A stretch of 64,000 nt of DNA from Physcomitrium patens (lineage: Eukaryota > Streptophyta > Bryopsida > Funariales > Funariaceae). The notes under the pieces were generated by a model, which saw only the letters and a list, made by a program, of their open reading frames with translations, searched no databases and was not told the DNA's origin. The stretch spans positions 6,981,994-7,045,993 of the forward strand of contig NC_037271.1 in the NCBI RefSeq assembly GCF_000002425.4. The letters are read 5' to 3'. The first letter of the stretch is position 1, and the number at the start of each line of letters is the position of its first letter. Of the stretch, positions 35,907 through 49,674 are shown piece by piece. Position numbers and translations under genes: made by a program.

Positions 35907-37176
35907 ATGATGCCACGCTCACAACAGATGTCAGAACGGCTGTGATTAACCGGAAAATCCAGAGAACGTGGAACATTACTCACAGAGTGTTGGAAGAGCC
36001 ATAGATTGGTTTAGAATCTACAATTCGTAAATCCTGGTACTGAAACTCGATTCTGAAGTGAATCAATCAATCCGATTCCTTCACATTTCTTGCTCATTAG
36101 TATACACTTCAGACTTGCAATATAATCCCATGTATGTGAAGATATTCTTGTCATCAAGAGTGGAAGAACTGATAATACTGGAAGTCACAGAAATACGGAT
36201 TTACGTGAGAGAATGCCTACAATCGATGCTCGAGATGTTGGGTCGACATGGTTGGAAGCACATTGCATGAAGCCCGCTCTGCCGTAGTCTTGCTATTTTC
36301 TTCTGTTATCGAGAAACTCCATTCTTAAGTTACAGGTATCCGGACGAAGTATTTTTTTTTTCTGTTATTCCTGAGTAGACAGCGATCATGCTTGCGCCAT
36401 ATTACCTCCGTATAAAATAATCAGAAATTGCTAACTACCATCTTAATTTAAAATTGTAGCCCAATCCAAACAGTACATACGTGAGCCAAGTTCGTAGTTT
36501 TCTTTTTTTTTGCTCTTACAGCTCCTGCTCTGCAATAAAAGCCAATTAGGTAAGTAATTCTCGAAGTCGTATTTTTGTTTTAACGAGTTCATAAGAGAGA
36601 CTACCATCAACCCGATCCCAGGCTTTTGATGAATTAACATTTGGTACATCGCTGAAGGCTCCAGATGAGTGTCTCGTCAAGCCTCTCGCATGCAAAAGGC
36701 CACGACAGCTTCACGGTCCGTCAGAAAGTTAAACATTACACTGCATTACTTAATAGAGAACTTGGAGAAAAATAAGCATTAGCCTTTTAGGGGTGTTGAG
36801 AACAAACATCAAAAGTGCAACAGTTGGACCATGAATTACTCCATAGGAAGACCGAAGTGAAAAGGTATTAGGAGCTGCAAATCTGAGTCACTATTTCAAG
36901 TGAGGTAGACTCGACAGGAAGCCATTCTTTTCCTGCCCTGCCTCTCTCCCACGTTTAAACGTAGATGCTTTATATAATCTGCTATCATCTGCGTCAGCAT
37001 AGATGTTTCTCTTCTAAACGTAGTACTGCTCTTTAGATTAAAAGTATGATCAAAATTCTAGACCGAGTCCCAAACAAAAATTCTGTTCTATCTTCTCGCA
37101 TCAGGATTAAATATTCAGCTGAAAATTTGAAGGTAGCTCGTGAAGTAGACGTTAACGTTTAAGGATTACTTATATC
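35907..37176. other. Intergenic space between convergent genes
   Basis: This 1.27-kb stretch lies between the acyltransferase stop (plus) and the FGGY kinase stop (minus). It must hold both 3' UTRs. AATAA-type signals occur (e.g. near 36,410-36,420) but cannot be assigned. No further exons were found. Confidence 0.5.
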
Positions 37177-40100
37177 TCACAGGTTACGCAATGCAGATAG
37201 TTCTTGGCATACATTTCTCACTCCTCCATAAGCTTGTGAGTAGACGCTGTACAATATATTGTAGAACTCAACCCCTTCAGGCGAAGGTTCAAATGATTGC
37301 TGTTTCTGCACCCAATTTCCTGCGTCCAAGTCACTAACGTCTTAGACTAGTCTTCCTAGAGTAACCGCTGTCTGCCTTTTCATCGTGTATGCAAATACAC
37401 GAAAGAGGATTCAAAGGTCAGCGGATATATTCACCTTCGGGTGTGAGTGACGAGTGCCAGCCAAGCCACTGACCAGCAAGTAGGGCAGCTCCCTTCACGC
37501 CTACCTCCTGCAATGCCCAAAACAACCCTTACACAGAAGCTTAGAATATAATCGGAAGACTATTTCTGAAGTGATCCGGCTGCATGATAAATCATTAAAA
37601 CCTACACTTTGAACCTACTATACCGAAGTTCTATTAAATGGGATATTTACAAACCTGGGCATCTGAGAGCACCTCAACCGTCTGCCCGAACACCCCCGAA
37701 AATATGGCAGGCCACACTGGAGATCTGCACATATCAGGTTTGCTGTAATTTGTAAGCATCCTACGATTAGTGGTTTCTGGCATCGAACAAGAAAGACGAG
37801 AATGTCAATTCATTCTCTAAAACAAATTCGACACTTCATGATTTGACAGATAAAGCAAGTCACAAATTGGAGACAAAGCGAAGTATTTAAGAGAGTATAG
37901 TAGACCTGGCTCCGCCGCCAACCAAACGAAGTGGAGTAACACCTGCAAGTGATTGATTAAACCAGTTGAAAGATAGTTAATAATGCCCCCAGGAACAGCA
38001 AGACCCTATTTCCAAACCATATCTCTGTATAGTACAAGTTGCAATTTCGAAGTAGACTGTCACTACCAGAGCTTGGTGCTGATCCGCCATTCAGAGCATC
38101 ACGGCTGGAACGCATTGCAAAAGCAACCCCTTCCATAACCTGCAATGTACCAGGATAAGGACATAAGTATGGGCTTCATAAATTTGACTGGTGCTCTCGG
38201 AATCTATTTGACTGGTGCTCTCGGAATCTATTTGACTGCACTCCGCCAATAAAGCATCAGAAATAGTGCATCCCGAGATATCAATCAACAGAAGGAATGC
38301 GCCGACTCACAGCTCGAAACATATGTGCACTAGTGGTCGATGTTGAAATTCCAAGAAAGCATCCACGAGCACTTCCATCCTCAAACGGGCACCTCTCTCC
38401 TGCTCTTATCACGAGATGACTAAATCAGCTTGTAAAACGGATCTATTTGTGGATTACGACCCTGGACCCAGATTTTGCAAGATATTTAAAATCCTTCCAT
38501 TACGTGCAATTCTTCGTGCATTCCAGACAATTGAAGAACAGAAGCTGATCACTTGGACTTAATATGGCAGGAGAAAGCAACAAGGTGATAAGTCATACCA
38601 TTGAGATAAGGTAGATACAAAAGTCCCCCAGAGCCAGCACCTTCTAACTTGACCATACGATCAATCTCTTCCATGCTTGTACCCCCTGTCGAGGAATCTT
38701 GTTAGCTGTCAGTAAACCAGCAAGCAATGGATTGAATGCTGACATCAATAAAAAATTGACCACCGAATTATGTTCTAGTCACGCAAACCTTACCAGGACC
38801 TCCAATATTTGCAGCGGACCATGCTAGATTACCTCCAGCTGTCATTATAGATCCTACAAAACCAACGCTTATGTCACATGAATACTTTCAAGCACTTGAG
38901 AACATCTGAGGCGGAACATGAAAGCGACTCTCTGATGATGTGAGAGCCCTCTTGCAGAACACTACAATTTACATCTGCGAATTGCATTAAGGCGCACGGA
39001 GGCTGACTGACAGTGGAGCCTAACAGTACCAGTTTTGAAAACCAATGATTCGTCCGGGTGTCCCAACCTAAACACACCAGATGGTTTTGCAGCCTGCGGT
39101 AAATTAAATCCAAAGAGTAAGAATTAGACAACCAATTTCAACTGACATAGTTTGGCATACAGCATAGGAACTACTTATATTTAAATAGTTACTTTCGTAA
39201 GAAGATGAGAAAAAATACATCGACTTAAGGATGGGGTTCACTGACAAAGAAAGACTACCTCAATATCAACTTGATCCTGAAATGATCCTGCCACCCACCT
39301 ACATCATCACAGACACCACCATGCGATACATTTAGTTCGTTGGTGTCTCCATGTCTCTTTGAGATCGCTTCCTATTCATACGAATCAACAGATTTCTTGG
39401 CCTAAATAAATGTGAAAATCAAGAAATATCTATTAATGCAGATGGAGACTTCCTACTAAGTGGGTGAAAGATCAGTGATGTACCCAGAAGTGCCTATATA
39501 TGCATACAAACTCCCCGGACTCCCTGCCCCCGCACTGCAATACGAGAGGAAAGCATTAGATCTTTAATAATCTCACGACATCAGCAGACCTCATGAAAAA
39601 CAAAGACATTACTATTCGAGTAAGTACCATGAAGCAGAAAACACTAAAGCATCAGTTTATTTGCCAAAATACTTCCTTTGCCAGACCAAATTGTATGGAA
39701 GTTCATTTTGAATCGTTCATGCTGTGCTCTGAAGAAAGTAAATCGAGACCTACCCAAGCGTGCACGCACCTGCGTCACCGCAACAGTGAAGCACTGGAAC
39801 ACCCTTTAAACTTACCACTCCAAGTTCTTCAGCTGCTTCTGAACTGACAACTCCTGTTTCACATGCCAAACAGTAACTTCCAGCAAATCTCTACGCATGA
39901 TAAATGAGAGTCCCTCGAACCTCAATAACCAAAAGCCAAGTGATTAGTGAGCAGCGAAAACAGATTCACTGTAGTGGAAGTGCACAATTTAAATAGGAGG
40001 CAAAATTAGAGCATTTTATGCAAATTTAAATTTACATACCGCAAGGTATGTTAGCAGCCTTAATCGGAGGTAGTTTCTCCATCCAATGCCCCAACTCCAC

Positions 40101-40917
40101 TGAATGAATTAGATCTTCAGCATACTGCACTCCAACAACAAGTCCTCAAAATCAACCAATTCATACTCTATTTGATTTGCCCTCTTGCCATGGAAAGCCA
40201 GAAAAACTGAAGCACCTAATAGAGGTTATACGAGTAAAATGTGTTCCCGTCAGCAGTAATGCAGATAAAAACATACTAACATTGTCAAGGTTAATTCAAA
40301 AAAGGTACTCATGCCAAATTGTTTAGTGTTACGGCTGTGGATTTTAAAGACAATGAATTCCAGAGTGGTTCTAATGCACACTGCTTTAAGTGATGTCCAC
40401 TTCTTACGTGAAATGAAAGGTCCAAAAGGCCAGTGGTTGAGGCTGTGGTGCTGTCCGTGGCTAAAGCTCCAGAAAGCTTCCACACAACATAGTCATGCCT
40501 GTCACCAAATAAAGAATGATCATCATCTGCTAGATCGAAAAAAGCAGCTACAAGGATTTAAACAGGCAGATAAAGTAAACAACTCGAAAGCAATAGCACC
40601 ACTTTATAGATGGCCCTTCGCATTTTCATATCTCATAGCAATAGTCTCCAATATCTCAGGAAAAAAGAGTTTGGCTAGAATTAAGAGAGAATTTACCCTC
40701 CAAACAAGAGCGTTTGGCATTGCTCAGCAGCACTAAGTTCGTGCTTGTCCAACCAACGAAGCTTGGCTAGTAAACTAAACAAAGCAAACAGATCTTACAC
40801 ATCATAAGGAAATAAAATGAACAAATTCTAGTCATACCAACAGAAGAATACATAATGGGAAAAGAAAGGGGAAAAAATACAAAAAAACACAAAAAAAGAG
40901 AGAAGGATAAATTAATG

Positions 40918-40954
<37 letters not shown>

Positions 40955-42083
40955 CTCACTTAGAAACAACTCTCTACCTGGAGGCACCTTGTTGCGTCCC
41001 AGTTATAGATGAAATATACTCAGGCCCACCTGCCATCCCATTAACCTTCAAAATCCGAGTTTTAATGGTTTTTTACCTCAGTTCAAGCAAGAACAGAGGA
41101 AGCAACGTATCTACGAAAACTTTGGCCAAAATCTCTTTGCCCTTCACACCGATTGAAAAATTACCAAGAAAATACCTCGGCAACTTCTTCTGCAGCCCGA
41201 GCATCAGAATACAGGATGGCTGTTGGAATAGGTTGACTTCCATCCTGCAAAGACGCTCACATCACAATGCCATTAAGAAATGCACCATTGCACGGTGAAG
41301 TAAGTTGAAACAGACAGTAAGTGTGCGAGATAGTTCTGTATGATCGAAACAAATGTTAGCGTTTCCGAGTCACCCTTGATATCTGACTCATGCATTTGAC
41401 AATCACTCATTTATTCAACACATGGGCGAAGTGTTAATTTCGCATGCCTTGGGCAAGCGGATAACATTCTGCATTTGCCCCGTGACAGCGAGTGCCCGCA
41501 CTACGCCACCGCTGCCCTTATTCCAGCAAGCCTGCACAGCATGCGTAGTAGCCCACCACCAGCTCTCTACTTCCTGCTCAACACTTGCTGGTCCTCCCCT
41601 GTTGCACACGGACACCAGTTACACCTCCGAGGAATAACTTCAACTGCAAAGAAGGAATCAACGACATAGATCCACAATGTACAAAATAACGCATCACAAC
41701 TCCGTAGGCAGCAGCTAATTAAGCAAAATCTGGCGACATTGCGAATATCTTGACAAGATTGAAGGTGGAGGTTGTAACGAGTTGAAGAAAAACCATTACC
41801 GAGAAGAAGGCGCAGGCCGAGGGTGAGGATGAAACGCCGAAGCCACCACGCTGCCCAGCTGGTTTACCAGAGCTGCCTTAGTACCCCCGGTGCCCACATC
41901 AATCGCCAGCACACATTCTTCCCTGCTCTCACCCTTCATGGCCCTCACGGCAACGAGCTCACCTCGCCCTCCCCTGCTGCTGCAGCTGCTCTGCCTCCGA
42001 TTCACCCTTAGCTTTTCCATCCCGAATCCTCCATGTAGAGAAGATACACTCCACCTCCACCCAACATAGCTGTGGCAGCTCAT
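37177..42083 (-). CDS. FGGY-family carbohydrate kinase (xylulokinase-like), 19 exons
   Basis: Exons (minus): 42,083-41,800; 41,598-41,466; 41,244-41,176; 41,045-40,978; 40,774-40,697; 40,498-40,408; 40,124-40,040; 39,853-39,754; 39,534-39,484; 39,298-39,259; 39,093-39,030; 38,853-38,794; 38,685-38,599; 38,399-38,311; 38,139-38,067; 37,942-37,906; 37,724-37,655; 37,507-37,435; 37,319-37,177. All introns are GT-AG; 564 codons plus TGA. ATP-dependent sugar kinases of this family have two actin-like domains. Seen: phosphate loop IDVGTGGTK (61-69), GQMQN (136-139 region), ATDSTTASTTGLLD (224-237), the catalytic-Asp segment HCCGDAGACTLGAG (Asp 296), YIGTSGW, GGLLYLPYLNGERCP, HMFRAVMEGVAFAMR, and the adenosine-binding VGGGAR (465-470). 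Residues 1-55 are rich in Ser and Arg, so a plastid transit peptide is plausible. It looks XylB-like; the sugar is not determined. Confidence 0.9.
38182..38238. repeat. 24-bp tandem repeat in kinase intron 14
   Basis: A 24-bp unit (38,182-38,205) is repeated exactly at 38,206-38,229 and then for nine more bases. It lies in the intron between exons 14 and 15 and does not affect the frame. Confidence 0.9.
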
Positions 42084-42480
42084 GCTTTTTCAAAGCTCTC
42101 GCGCCTCTTCAAACCAAAGATCGATCACGGCGCTGACTTGAATCTCGAAGGCAAGTGTTGTTGCCAGGCAATTAGATCATTCCATCGTTTGCTTCAGCCG
42201 CAACATTTTGCCTGTTATCATCGACTCTGAGCATGCGACTGCTCGATTGTGATGTCACAACCTTCAGAATTCTGAAGGTTTCGGCGACAAGGCCACGATA
42301 TTGGGTTGGCAAGAGCCCCGAGTGCCAACACTCTCACCATCAATATCCGCGGTTACGGGCTCCCTTGGTTGTAGGTGTTGTGGTGTATTAGAAAAAGATT
42401 CCGTCAATGTTGACGCTTCATTTTTCACACATTTCCACTGAATTTTGAAACATTTTGTTGAAAATTCCATCTGGGGTTCA
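42084..42480 (-). promoter_or_regulatory. Presumed 5' region of the FGGY kinase gene
   Basis: This genic-composition DNA lies upstream of the kinase ATG on the minus strand. It contains a perfect 22-bp palindrome at 42,259-42,280 centred on GAATTC, about 175 bp from the ATG. No TATA box was assigned. A 68-codon minus ORF (42,470-42,264) is not recognised. Confidence 0.4.
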
Positions 42481-43358
42481 ATGGGTTTTTATTTTGATGA
42501 ATTATCCACTTGTACTCGAATTATGATGACTTAACATAGATATAATCAAAATGTTTTAGTGGACTTATTTATTTATTTATATGTGTTAAATGATTCTAAA
42601 ATGTAGTTTGGTAATCTTGATAAGGAATGATTAGCCTAAAAATTTCATAATGGTTTGTGTGTATATATATATATATATATATATAGATATAGATATTGAA
42701 GAAGAAATTATGTTAAACTTTGTATGTATATTAAAAATAAAATAAAAAATAGTGTTGTCTGAAATTACAAATCTAAACTTAATTGAAATAACTTTATAAC
42801 TTGTAGTCTTTAAAAAAACTTAACATACTTTTAGAAGAAAACACACTGAAAATGGACATGTTTTTTAATATAGAAATTCAACTATTGCTTTAACATATAT
42901 ACACAAAATATTATTCATTTGTTGTGATGTTTTCTATCATATCATTATCACAAATAAATAATGTAATAATTTAATATTATGATTTTGATACTTAATACTT
43001 GTGTTATTAAGTATTTTTAAAATTAATTTGAAAAATATTTATTAGAATGGTGTGAAATGCAATATTTAAATTATAAATTGAATAAAATGCTAAATAAAAA
43101 AAATTATAATTTAATTTACTTTCATAAGAAACTAAAATATTTTTAGATTTAAAAACTAAAATTGAATAGTTGAAAAAAGTTTAAATTCATACTTTTTTAA
43201 CATATATATTTTTATTTGAATATCATATCAAAATCAATTAACGTATTATTAGCAATAGTATAAAGGAAAAAATACTAAATTTATCAAATAAATCTACAGA
43301 GAATTACAAAGAGGTTTAATACACAGGTAATGATGAATTAAAAAAATAAAGCAAAATA

Positions 43359-43390
<32 letters not shown>

Positions 43391-43737
43391 CCCACAAGAA
43401 AGGAATCAGAATTAAAGTAAGACTAAATTACAAGATAGATATTAAGAAGACTAAGAATTATTTTAGTATTGCTTTTATATGTTGTTGTTTACAAGAAGGC
43501 AATGAAGATGTTTCTTGAAGATTCTTAGACTTGGAGAACAAATGTCCAAGTTGTTTGAATCTTGTATAGTAGTTCATTTAATCTATTAAATTTATAATGT
43601 TATATGATTTAATATAATGTTATTTTATTAACATGGTGTATCTAAAGAGGCTTACACATCCATTATTTATCTAAAAAGGTAAGATAATGGTTCACAAAAA
43701 TAATTCACAAGTTTAAACTATTTCAATTATCTAAGTA

Positions 43738-43811
<74 letters not shown>

Positions 43812-44676
43812 CACACGTATAGGTAGGTAAAATATTTTATTACATAATAATCTTTATAAAGTTTATTATACTAATTTTTAAAAATGGGATATAAGTTAAA
43901 TATTACTGGATATTGATTTGCAAAATTAACTACTTTAAAATTAGTACTTATATTCTTTTATATAGAAGCAATTTTTTTCTTCTAAACATGTATCTCTAAA
44001 ATTAAATTGATAATTTCAGTACTTTAAAATAGTCTTTAAAACCATCTTCTAAAAATAAAATAAAAAACATAATAAATAAAATCAATTTCTTTTGCAAGAA
44101 GTAAAATTAACAATTTCAATAAGCTAAAAACAATTTAAAATTTGTGGTTTTAACTGATTGTGGTAATTTTTAAAAAATAGCTATAACAAAAAATTCTACT
44201 AAAGATACTTTATATGTTACAGAATTCTAATGCTTTGGCACGAATTAACTTAAACATAAAGAAGAGACAAATTTAGATTTCTTCATTACATGTATATGTA
44301 CATAACACATGGTCTGTATAAATTTTAGAGGTATAATTTAGATTTTAAAATGCACTATTAATATTTATAAAACTAATAAATATTATTTAAAGAAATAAAT
44401 AGAAAAATATCATTTTAACTACTAAAAACCAAAAAAAACAATAAATAAAAATAGACTTAAAAATAAAAGATGGAGATGCAATTAAAACAATGTTAATCTT
44501 TAAGAAAATATTAAATCCCAAAAATATCTTTATTGCATGATTATAGTATATAATATTACTTTCAAGCTCATTTTGACACAGAAAATTCCATGTAAATATG
44601 ATAAAATCATAGTACTAGATTAATTTGGAATTATAAGAAAAAATCTAACAAACCTTCAAAACAATCGTGTATGTTT

Positions 44677-44720
<44 letters not shown>

Positions 44721-45249
44721 TAAATTTACCTTTTTTTTTTTTTTATTACTGCTTTGGTTTTGAATAATTTTTTAAAACATCTTTTCTTAACATTTAAGAC
44801 TATTTTAGCAATATCTTCAAAGTAAAGACCAGATAAAAAAAAATAAAAAATCACAGTAAAAATATCTAATAAAATTTAATACTCATATTTTTATTAAAAA
44901 CACTTAAATCACATCTCTTTTCTGCTTAAGTGGCAAGAATTTATTATTTTCTCAATATTTTTATAAAACAAACATCTTAATTTACTCAAATATTGTATAG
45001 AAAACTACAAATAAAAGAATATATATATATATATTTAATGCAATGTTTAGAAGATTAAAACATTGATAAAGAAAAATAAAAATAAAAATGTGATAAAAAA
45101 TTAAATCAACAAATATTTGATCTTTGAGGCCAATTATTAAAAATTATACTAATTTGTTGGATAAAAAAGAGGAATATATAAAAATATTTTAAACTAATAT
45201 TTGGAATAGGATTTTATTTATTTTTCTTAATTTTTAGATATATATATAA

Positions 45250-45288
<39 letters not shown>

Positions 45289-46368
45289 TGAAAAAAATAT
45301 ATATTAGTTAATTAATGATGTATTTGATTTTCACTTTTAGAACCAATTAAGTGCATGCGTGAACCTTTTTATATAAAAGTACTTATAAATTTGATAAGAT
45401 TTTTTAGACTAGAAATTTTTTGATTAAATTTTTAATTAATTAAATAGACTGATTTAAAATTATAAAATAATCTTATAAATTTTTAAAAATAGATTTATAT
45501 AAATAATTAGAAATTATATTTTATTTTTGTGTATTATTTGAAAATATTTACTTTTAAAAATCATGATTTTTTATTTCTTTAATTTATTATTAAATAAATA
45601 ATAAATATCTTAAAATAATATATATTAAATACTTTTAAATAATCTTCTTGTGTACCAATAAAAAAAATATACATAAAAATTGTGTCTGATGTATTTTAAG
45701 TTTTAATAAAAATAATTTGTATAAAAAATTAAAATTTTATAAGCCTTTAAATAAATAAAAATAAAAAAAATTAATTTAAAATATAATAATTATTTAAAAA
45801 GAATATAAAAATCAAAAGTACCATTTAATTTTTGGAATTTAGTCATAAAAGATAATAATTTGCTAAATAGAATAGGTTTACAAGTTTAAGATTTAAGATT
45901 TAAGTAAAATTTACTTAAATAGATAAATGAGTCCTATTTATGATATTTTAATTTTTAGAACTAATATGATAGAAAAAAATAATTCTTGCTGAAAGTTATA
46001 TTGATTAAAATTTGTATCAAGAACTTATGGCATAGTTGGTTGATTTGTATATAAGATATAGTTTGGTTACATGTTTTTTATTTTAAATTGATTTTAATAT
46101 TCAAACAAATAAACATCAGTGAATTTAAAGAACTTCATGTTATTATGTTGTATTTTTATTATGAATATTTTCAAGCAAGTTTATAACTTTTTGAAAGATT
46201 GTTTTAATTATAAATTTAATTTTATGAAATGTATTTATTCAGATAGGATTTATTTAAGGTTTGAGATTAAAAAATTTGATATTAAAATTATTGGTTAAAA
46301 TTAGATTATAAAAATATATACAAAGATGAAATATTGGTTTTAAGATTATTCAAAAATTGATGGTTTGG
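42481..46368. other. AT-rich intergenic DNA with microsatellites
   Basis: No gene or recognisable element is present. Simple repeats: (TA)n at about 42,663-42,684, a T run at about 43,362-43,390, a long (TA)n at about 43,744-43,810, and (AT)n near 44,680-44,718, 45,020 and 45,255-45,282. The base composition is extremely AT-rich throughout. Confidence 0.75.
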
Positions 46369-46908
46369 TGTTATAGACATATATATTTATTCCAATAATT
46401 ATATATATCATTAGATAGAAATAGGTAAAAGTAAATTAATTTTATAGTATCTTTTAAAAAAGCATCTTAAAAGCTTTATAGATGCAACTTTGACTTTATA
46501 TATATTTTTAATTGTTTGGTAGGTTAAAAACTTGGTCGACAACTTAGCTACATGCCACATGTATTGGTAAATTGTCAAACAAGCTAACTATATGGCACAC
46601 ATATAAAAAACTTGATTTGCAAGTTAAACATGCTTCTTGCAAAGTCAACACGTGTTAGATATCCTATAGAACATTGTTATGTAGCTCCTTGTTAGATAGT
46701 GTATATATGGAGGGAAGAGTAAAGTCTTCTTTACTCTTGTCAATGCCTTTCTAGTCTTTAGTCTTGTTTTAAGTCTTTTTAGTCTTCTTTTCTATAATAA
46801 TAGCTAATTTAATTTAATATATTACCATCTTTGAGTGATTTTCTAAAAATTTTAAGTGTCATAAGATTATATTGATCTTTTAGTTCTTTAAGATTCATAT
46901 CTTTGATA
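46369..46908 (+). repeat. 5' LTR of E4
   Basis: It is about 540 bp, starting TGTTATAGACATA, and aligns along its length with the E1-E3 LTRs but with many substitutions. TATATATGG is followed by a hairpin AAGAGTAAAG...CTTTACTCTT at 46,715-46,738. Confidence 0.85.
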
Positions 46909-47149
46909 GTTTGACAAGAGTCCTAACTCATTGTCCATGTTTTGTTTTGGAAGTGAATGAATTACCATACTTCTATTGTTTTGTTCTTGAAGGTTGTAGA
47001 CCATCCATCTTTAAATTAATTTATAATTTTTTATTTTTAATTTTTTTCCTAAAAATAATGAATTATCTTTTTTTGTGGAAATTTTCATTTAATATAGGAG
47101 GTTGTAGATTATTATTCTTTAATTTAATTTTTTGAATTTTTTTGAGTTT

Positions 47150-49112
47150 TCTATAGAAGAAAAAATTATAGATGTTATTCTTAGTAAAAATAAGGATAGA
47201 TTTGTAACTATTGCAAATCTTTACAAGCTTATAAACAATCTTAAGATGAAAATCTTACACATTTTAAATATAAATCATGGAGGTGCTTTTCCTACGTCTA
47301 TGGAAGAAGGCAATAATGAAGTTTAAAGTCTATGCTAATAAATTGTGTGGTTAAAAGAAGCAAGTAAATTGAATTCTAATTTGAAACTAAAGAGTCTTAC
47401 TACTAGAAATATAAAAGAGGCAATGATAAGTATGTCAAAAAAAATTGATGGAACAAAATCAAAGTTTCAAGGATTTTTATGAGAAGTAAAGCTTTACTTA
47501 AGATTGCATCTTTTTTAATATCTTGATAGATTTACTTAAGTCAAATTCATAAGAGTACTTCTCTGTAAGAGTATTTTTTCTTGGTCTGTAGCTTTGATGG
47601 AAAAAGATTCACAACTACTCTATGATTTGAATTTATTCTTAGAAGTGTTTACAATTATATTTAGAAAAAGTGATCAAAAAAATGTAGCACAAATCAAACT
47701 TGTATCTTTATAATAAAAAATACATTTAGCCACTATATATATTGCTAAGTTCTAAAATCTTACTAGCAACATGGATTGGAATAATAAGGCCCTTATTAAT
47801 CAATTTCAATATGAATTGAAAGATAATATCAAAGATTTATTGTTGAAAATGCTAAGAGTAGATTCATTGGAGCAATTTATTGCTTAAGCCATTGCATCCG
47901 ACAATCAACTCTTTGAAAGATGCTAAGAACAAAGATTTTGTTTGAGAAGTACAAGTCAAGCCATGGTGACACCTTCTAAGTTTTTAAAACCTTACTTGTC
48001 CAAGCTAGAGCCTATACAAATTGACACAATATATTTTAAATATCTTTTTGAGCAAGAAAAGACTTGTTTTTATTAAGAAGATTTGTGTCCATATTATAGA
48101 AAATCTAAGCACATTGTTCAATATTGTCCAATATAATGCAATCAAAAAATGAAGATCATGATTGCCAAAGAAGATAATGTATTAAAAACACATTTTTCTA
48201 GCTATAATAGGAATAGTGTGGCTAAAAACTTGTATAATATCTAATAAAGGTCCTATTCTTATATCAATTTTTTCTTCTTGTTTCAAAATAGAAGTATTTT
48301 TAAGACAAAAAAATTACAAAGTCTTAGCCTTATTAGATTCAACAACCTTCAAATATTTTATTGGCAAAGTCTTTGTCAAAAAACAAAAATATCCTTATTT
48401 AAAAAAACCAAAGCTTTATATGTAGAAGAAATATATCATCATTTGTTGTCTTTTCAAGATGTTATACATGAAATTATTCTTTTAGATATAACAACTAATA
48501 ATCATTATAATTTACTAATATCCAAAGTGATAAGATCTCTCTTTAATCTAATTATTTTAAGATTATTGTGGCTGAAAAAGTATAATCCTCAAATAGACTA
48601 GATTTCTTGTAACCTTGATTTCTTTTGTAATTTATTTAAGATTCTCTTAAATAATTAATAATCCATTAGATCAATATATTCAAACTATAATTAATAGGCA
48701 CAAGAGCTTTCGTGCATGCTACAAAAGAAGGGTCAATTTTTGCTATATATGCCACACCTATTATTAATAAAAAAAAAAAAAAAAAAATCATGTAGCATTT
48801 CAAGCTATTACGGAGATTATGATGATGTTTTTCCAAAAATAAATGTAGATATTTTTCTAGAGCATTGCTTTTATGATTGTTCCATTGATCTTCAAGAAGG
48901 AACATAACTACTATTTGGACCAACTAAATGCCTATTACAAAATGAGTTGGTTGCACTCAAGGAGTATATTAATGAAAATTTGGCTAAGAACTTCAAATGG
49001 TATTTTAAATCTCTAGTTAAAGCTCCTATATTATTTGTGAAGAAAAGAAAATGGATCTTTGTAGATATTTAAGGACTATCCAAGATTCAACAAGATTACC
49101 ATAATATATAGG
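47150..49112 (+). pseudogene. E4 gag, protease and start of RT (broken)
   Basis: Gag core: IDGTKSKFQGFL near 47,450. Knuckle region near 48,080-48,130, where the second Cys position is again Tyr (CPYYRKSKH). The protease has the active site decayed from DSGA to DSTT (48,335 region) and is followed by VIRSLFNLIILRLLWL. RT begins near 48,930 (NELVALKEYINENLAKNF) and is cut by the E3 insertion at 49,113. An A run of about 19 at 48,770-48,787 replaces coding sequence in the protease-RT linker. Confidence 0.75.
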
Positions 49113-49674
49113 TGTCATGGACATACTCATGTAAGCTAATAATTACCTATATAAATAGGTAGAAGTAAAGTAAAAGTAGATAAAAATAAGTTAATTATAT
49201 AGTATTTGATATCGAAGCTTCTTAGAAGCTTCATAGATACTACTTTGACTTCATAAGTATCTTTAATTGACTTTTTGGATTAAAAACGTGGTCAATAAGT
49301 TGGCCATGTGCCACACATGTTGTAAGCTTGAAGACCAAGCTAACTATGTGGCCCACACGTAGGAAAACTTGCCTTGTAAGTCAAGGCATGTGTCCTACAA
49401 AGTCAATACATATTGGAGGTCCTATAGAACGTCGCCACGAAGCCCCTAGTTAGATAGTATATATAGAGACAAGAGTGAGGCCTTCTTCACTCTTATCAAT
49501 TCTTTTCTTGCTTATAGTCTAGTTTCAAGGGTCTCTACTTTTCTTGTCTTTTGGCAATAGCCATTCCAGTTTCTCTTTCAATATACATACTTTTTTATTT
49601 ATATTTTGTTACCTTTCTTTGAGTGAAGGCTCACTTGTCTGAATTACTTTTTTATCGAGTTTTTATCCTTGTTA
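49113..49674 (+). repeat. 5' LTR of E3
   Basis: It is 562 bp, TGTCATGG to CTTGTTA. The TATATATAG box at about 49,458-49,466 is followed by the hairpin at 49,468-49,497. By eye about one base in ten differs from the 3' LTR over the first ~190 bp, so the insertion is not recent. Confidence 0.93.

Noticed and set aside
37418-37420. TGA at the end of exon 18 as the kinase stop codon
   Set aside because: Splicing at the upstream GAAG/GTGAAT donor to 37,319 adds a good FGGY C-terminus (QSFEPSPEGVEFYNILY) and closes in frame.
39816-39853. Ending kinase exon 8 at the GTAAGT donor at 39,815
   Set aside because: Reading through it gives SLKGVPVLHCCGDAGACTLG, which carries the catalytic Asp block; stopping there would remove it.
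41422-42011. Plus-strand ORFs of 62-71 codons
   Set aside because: They lie antisense to kinase exons 1 and 2, and have no motif of their own.
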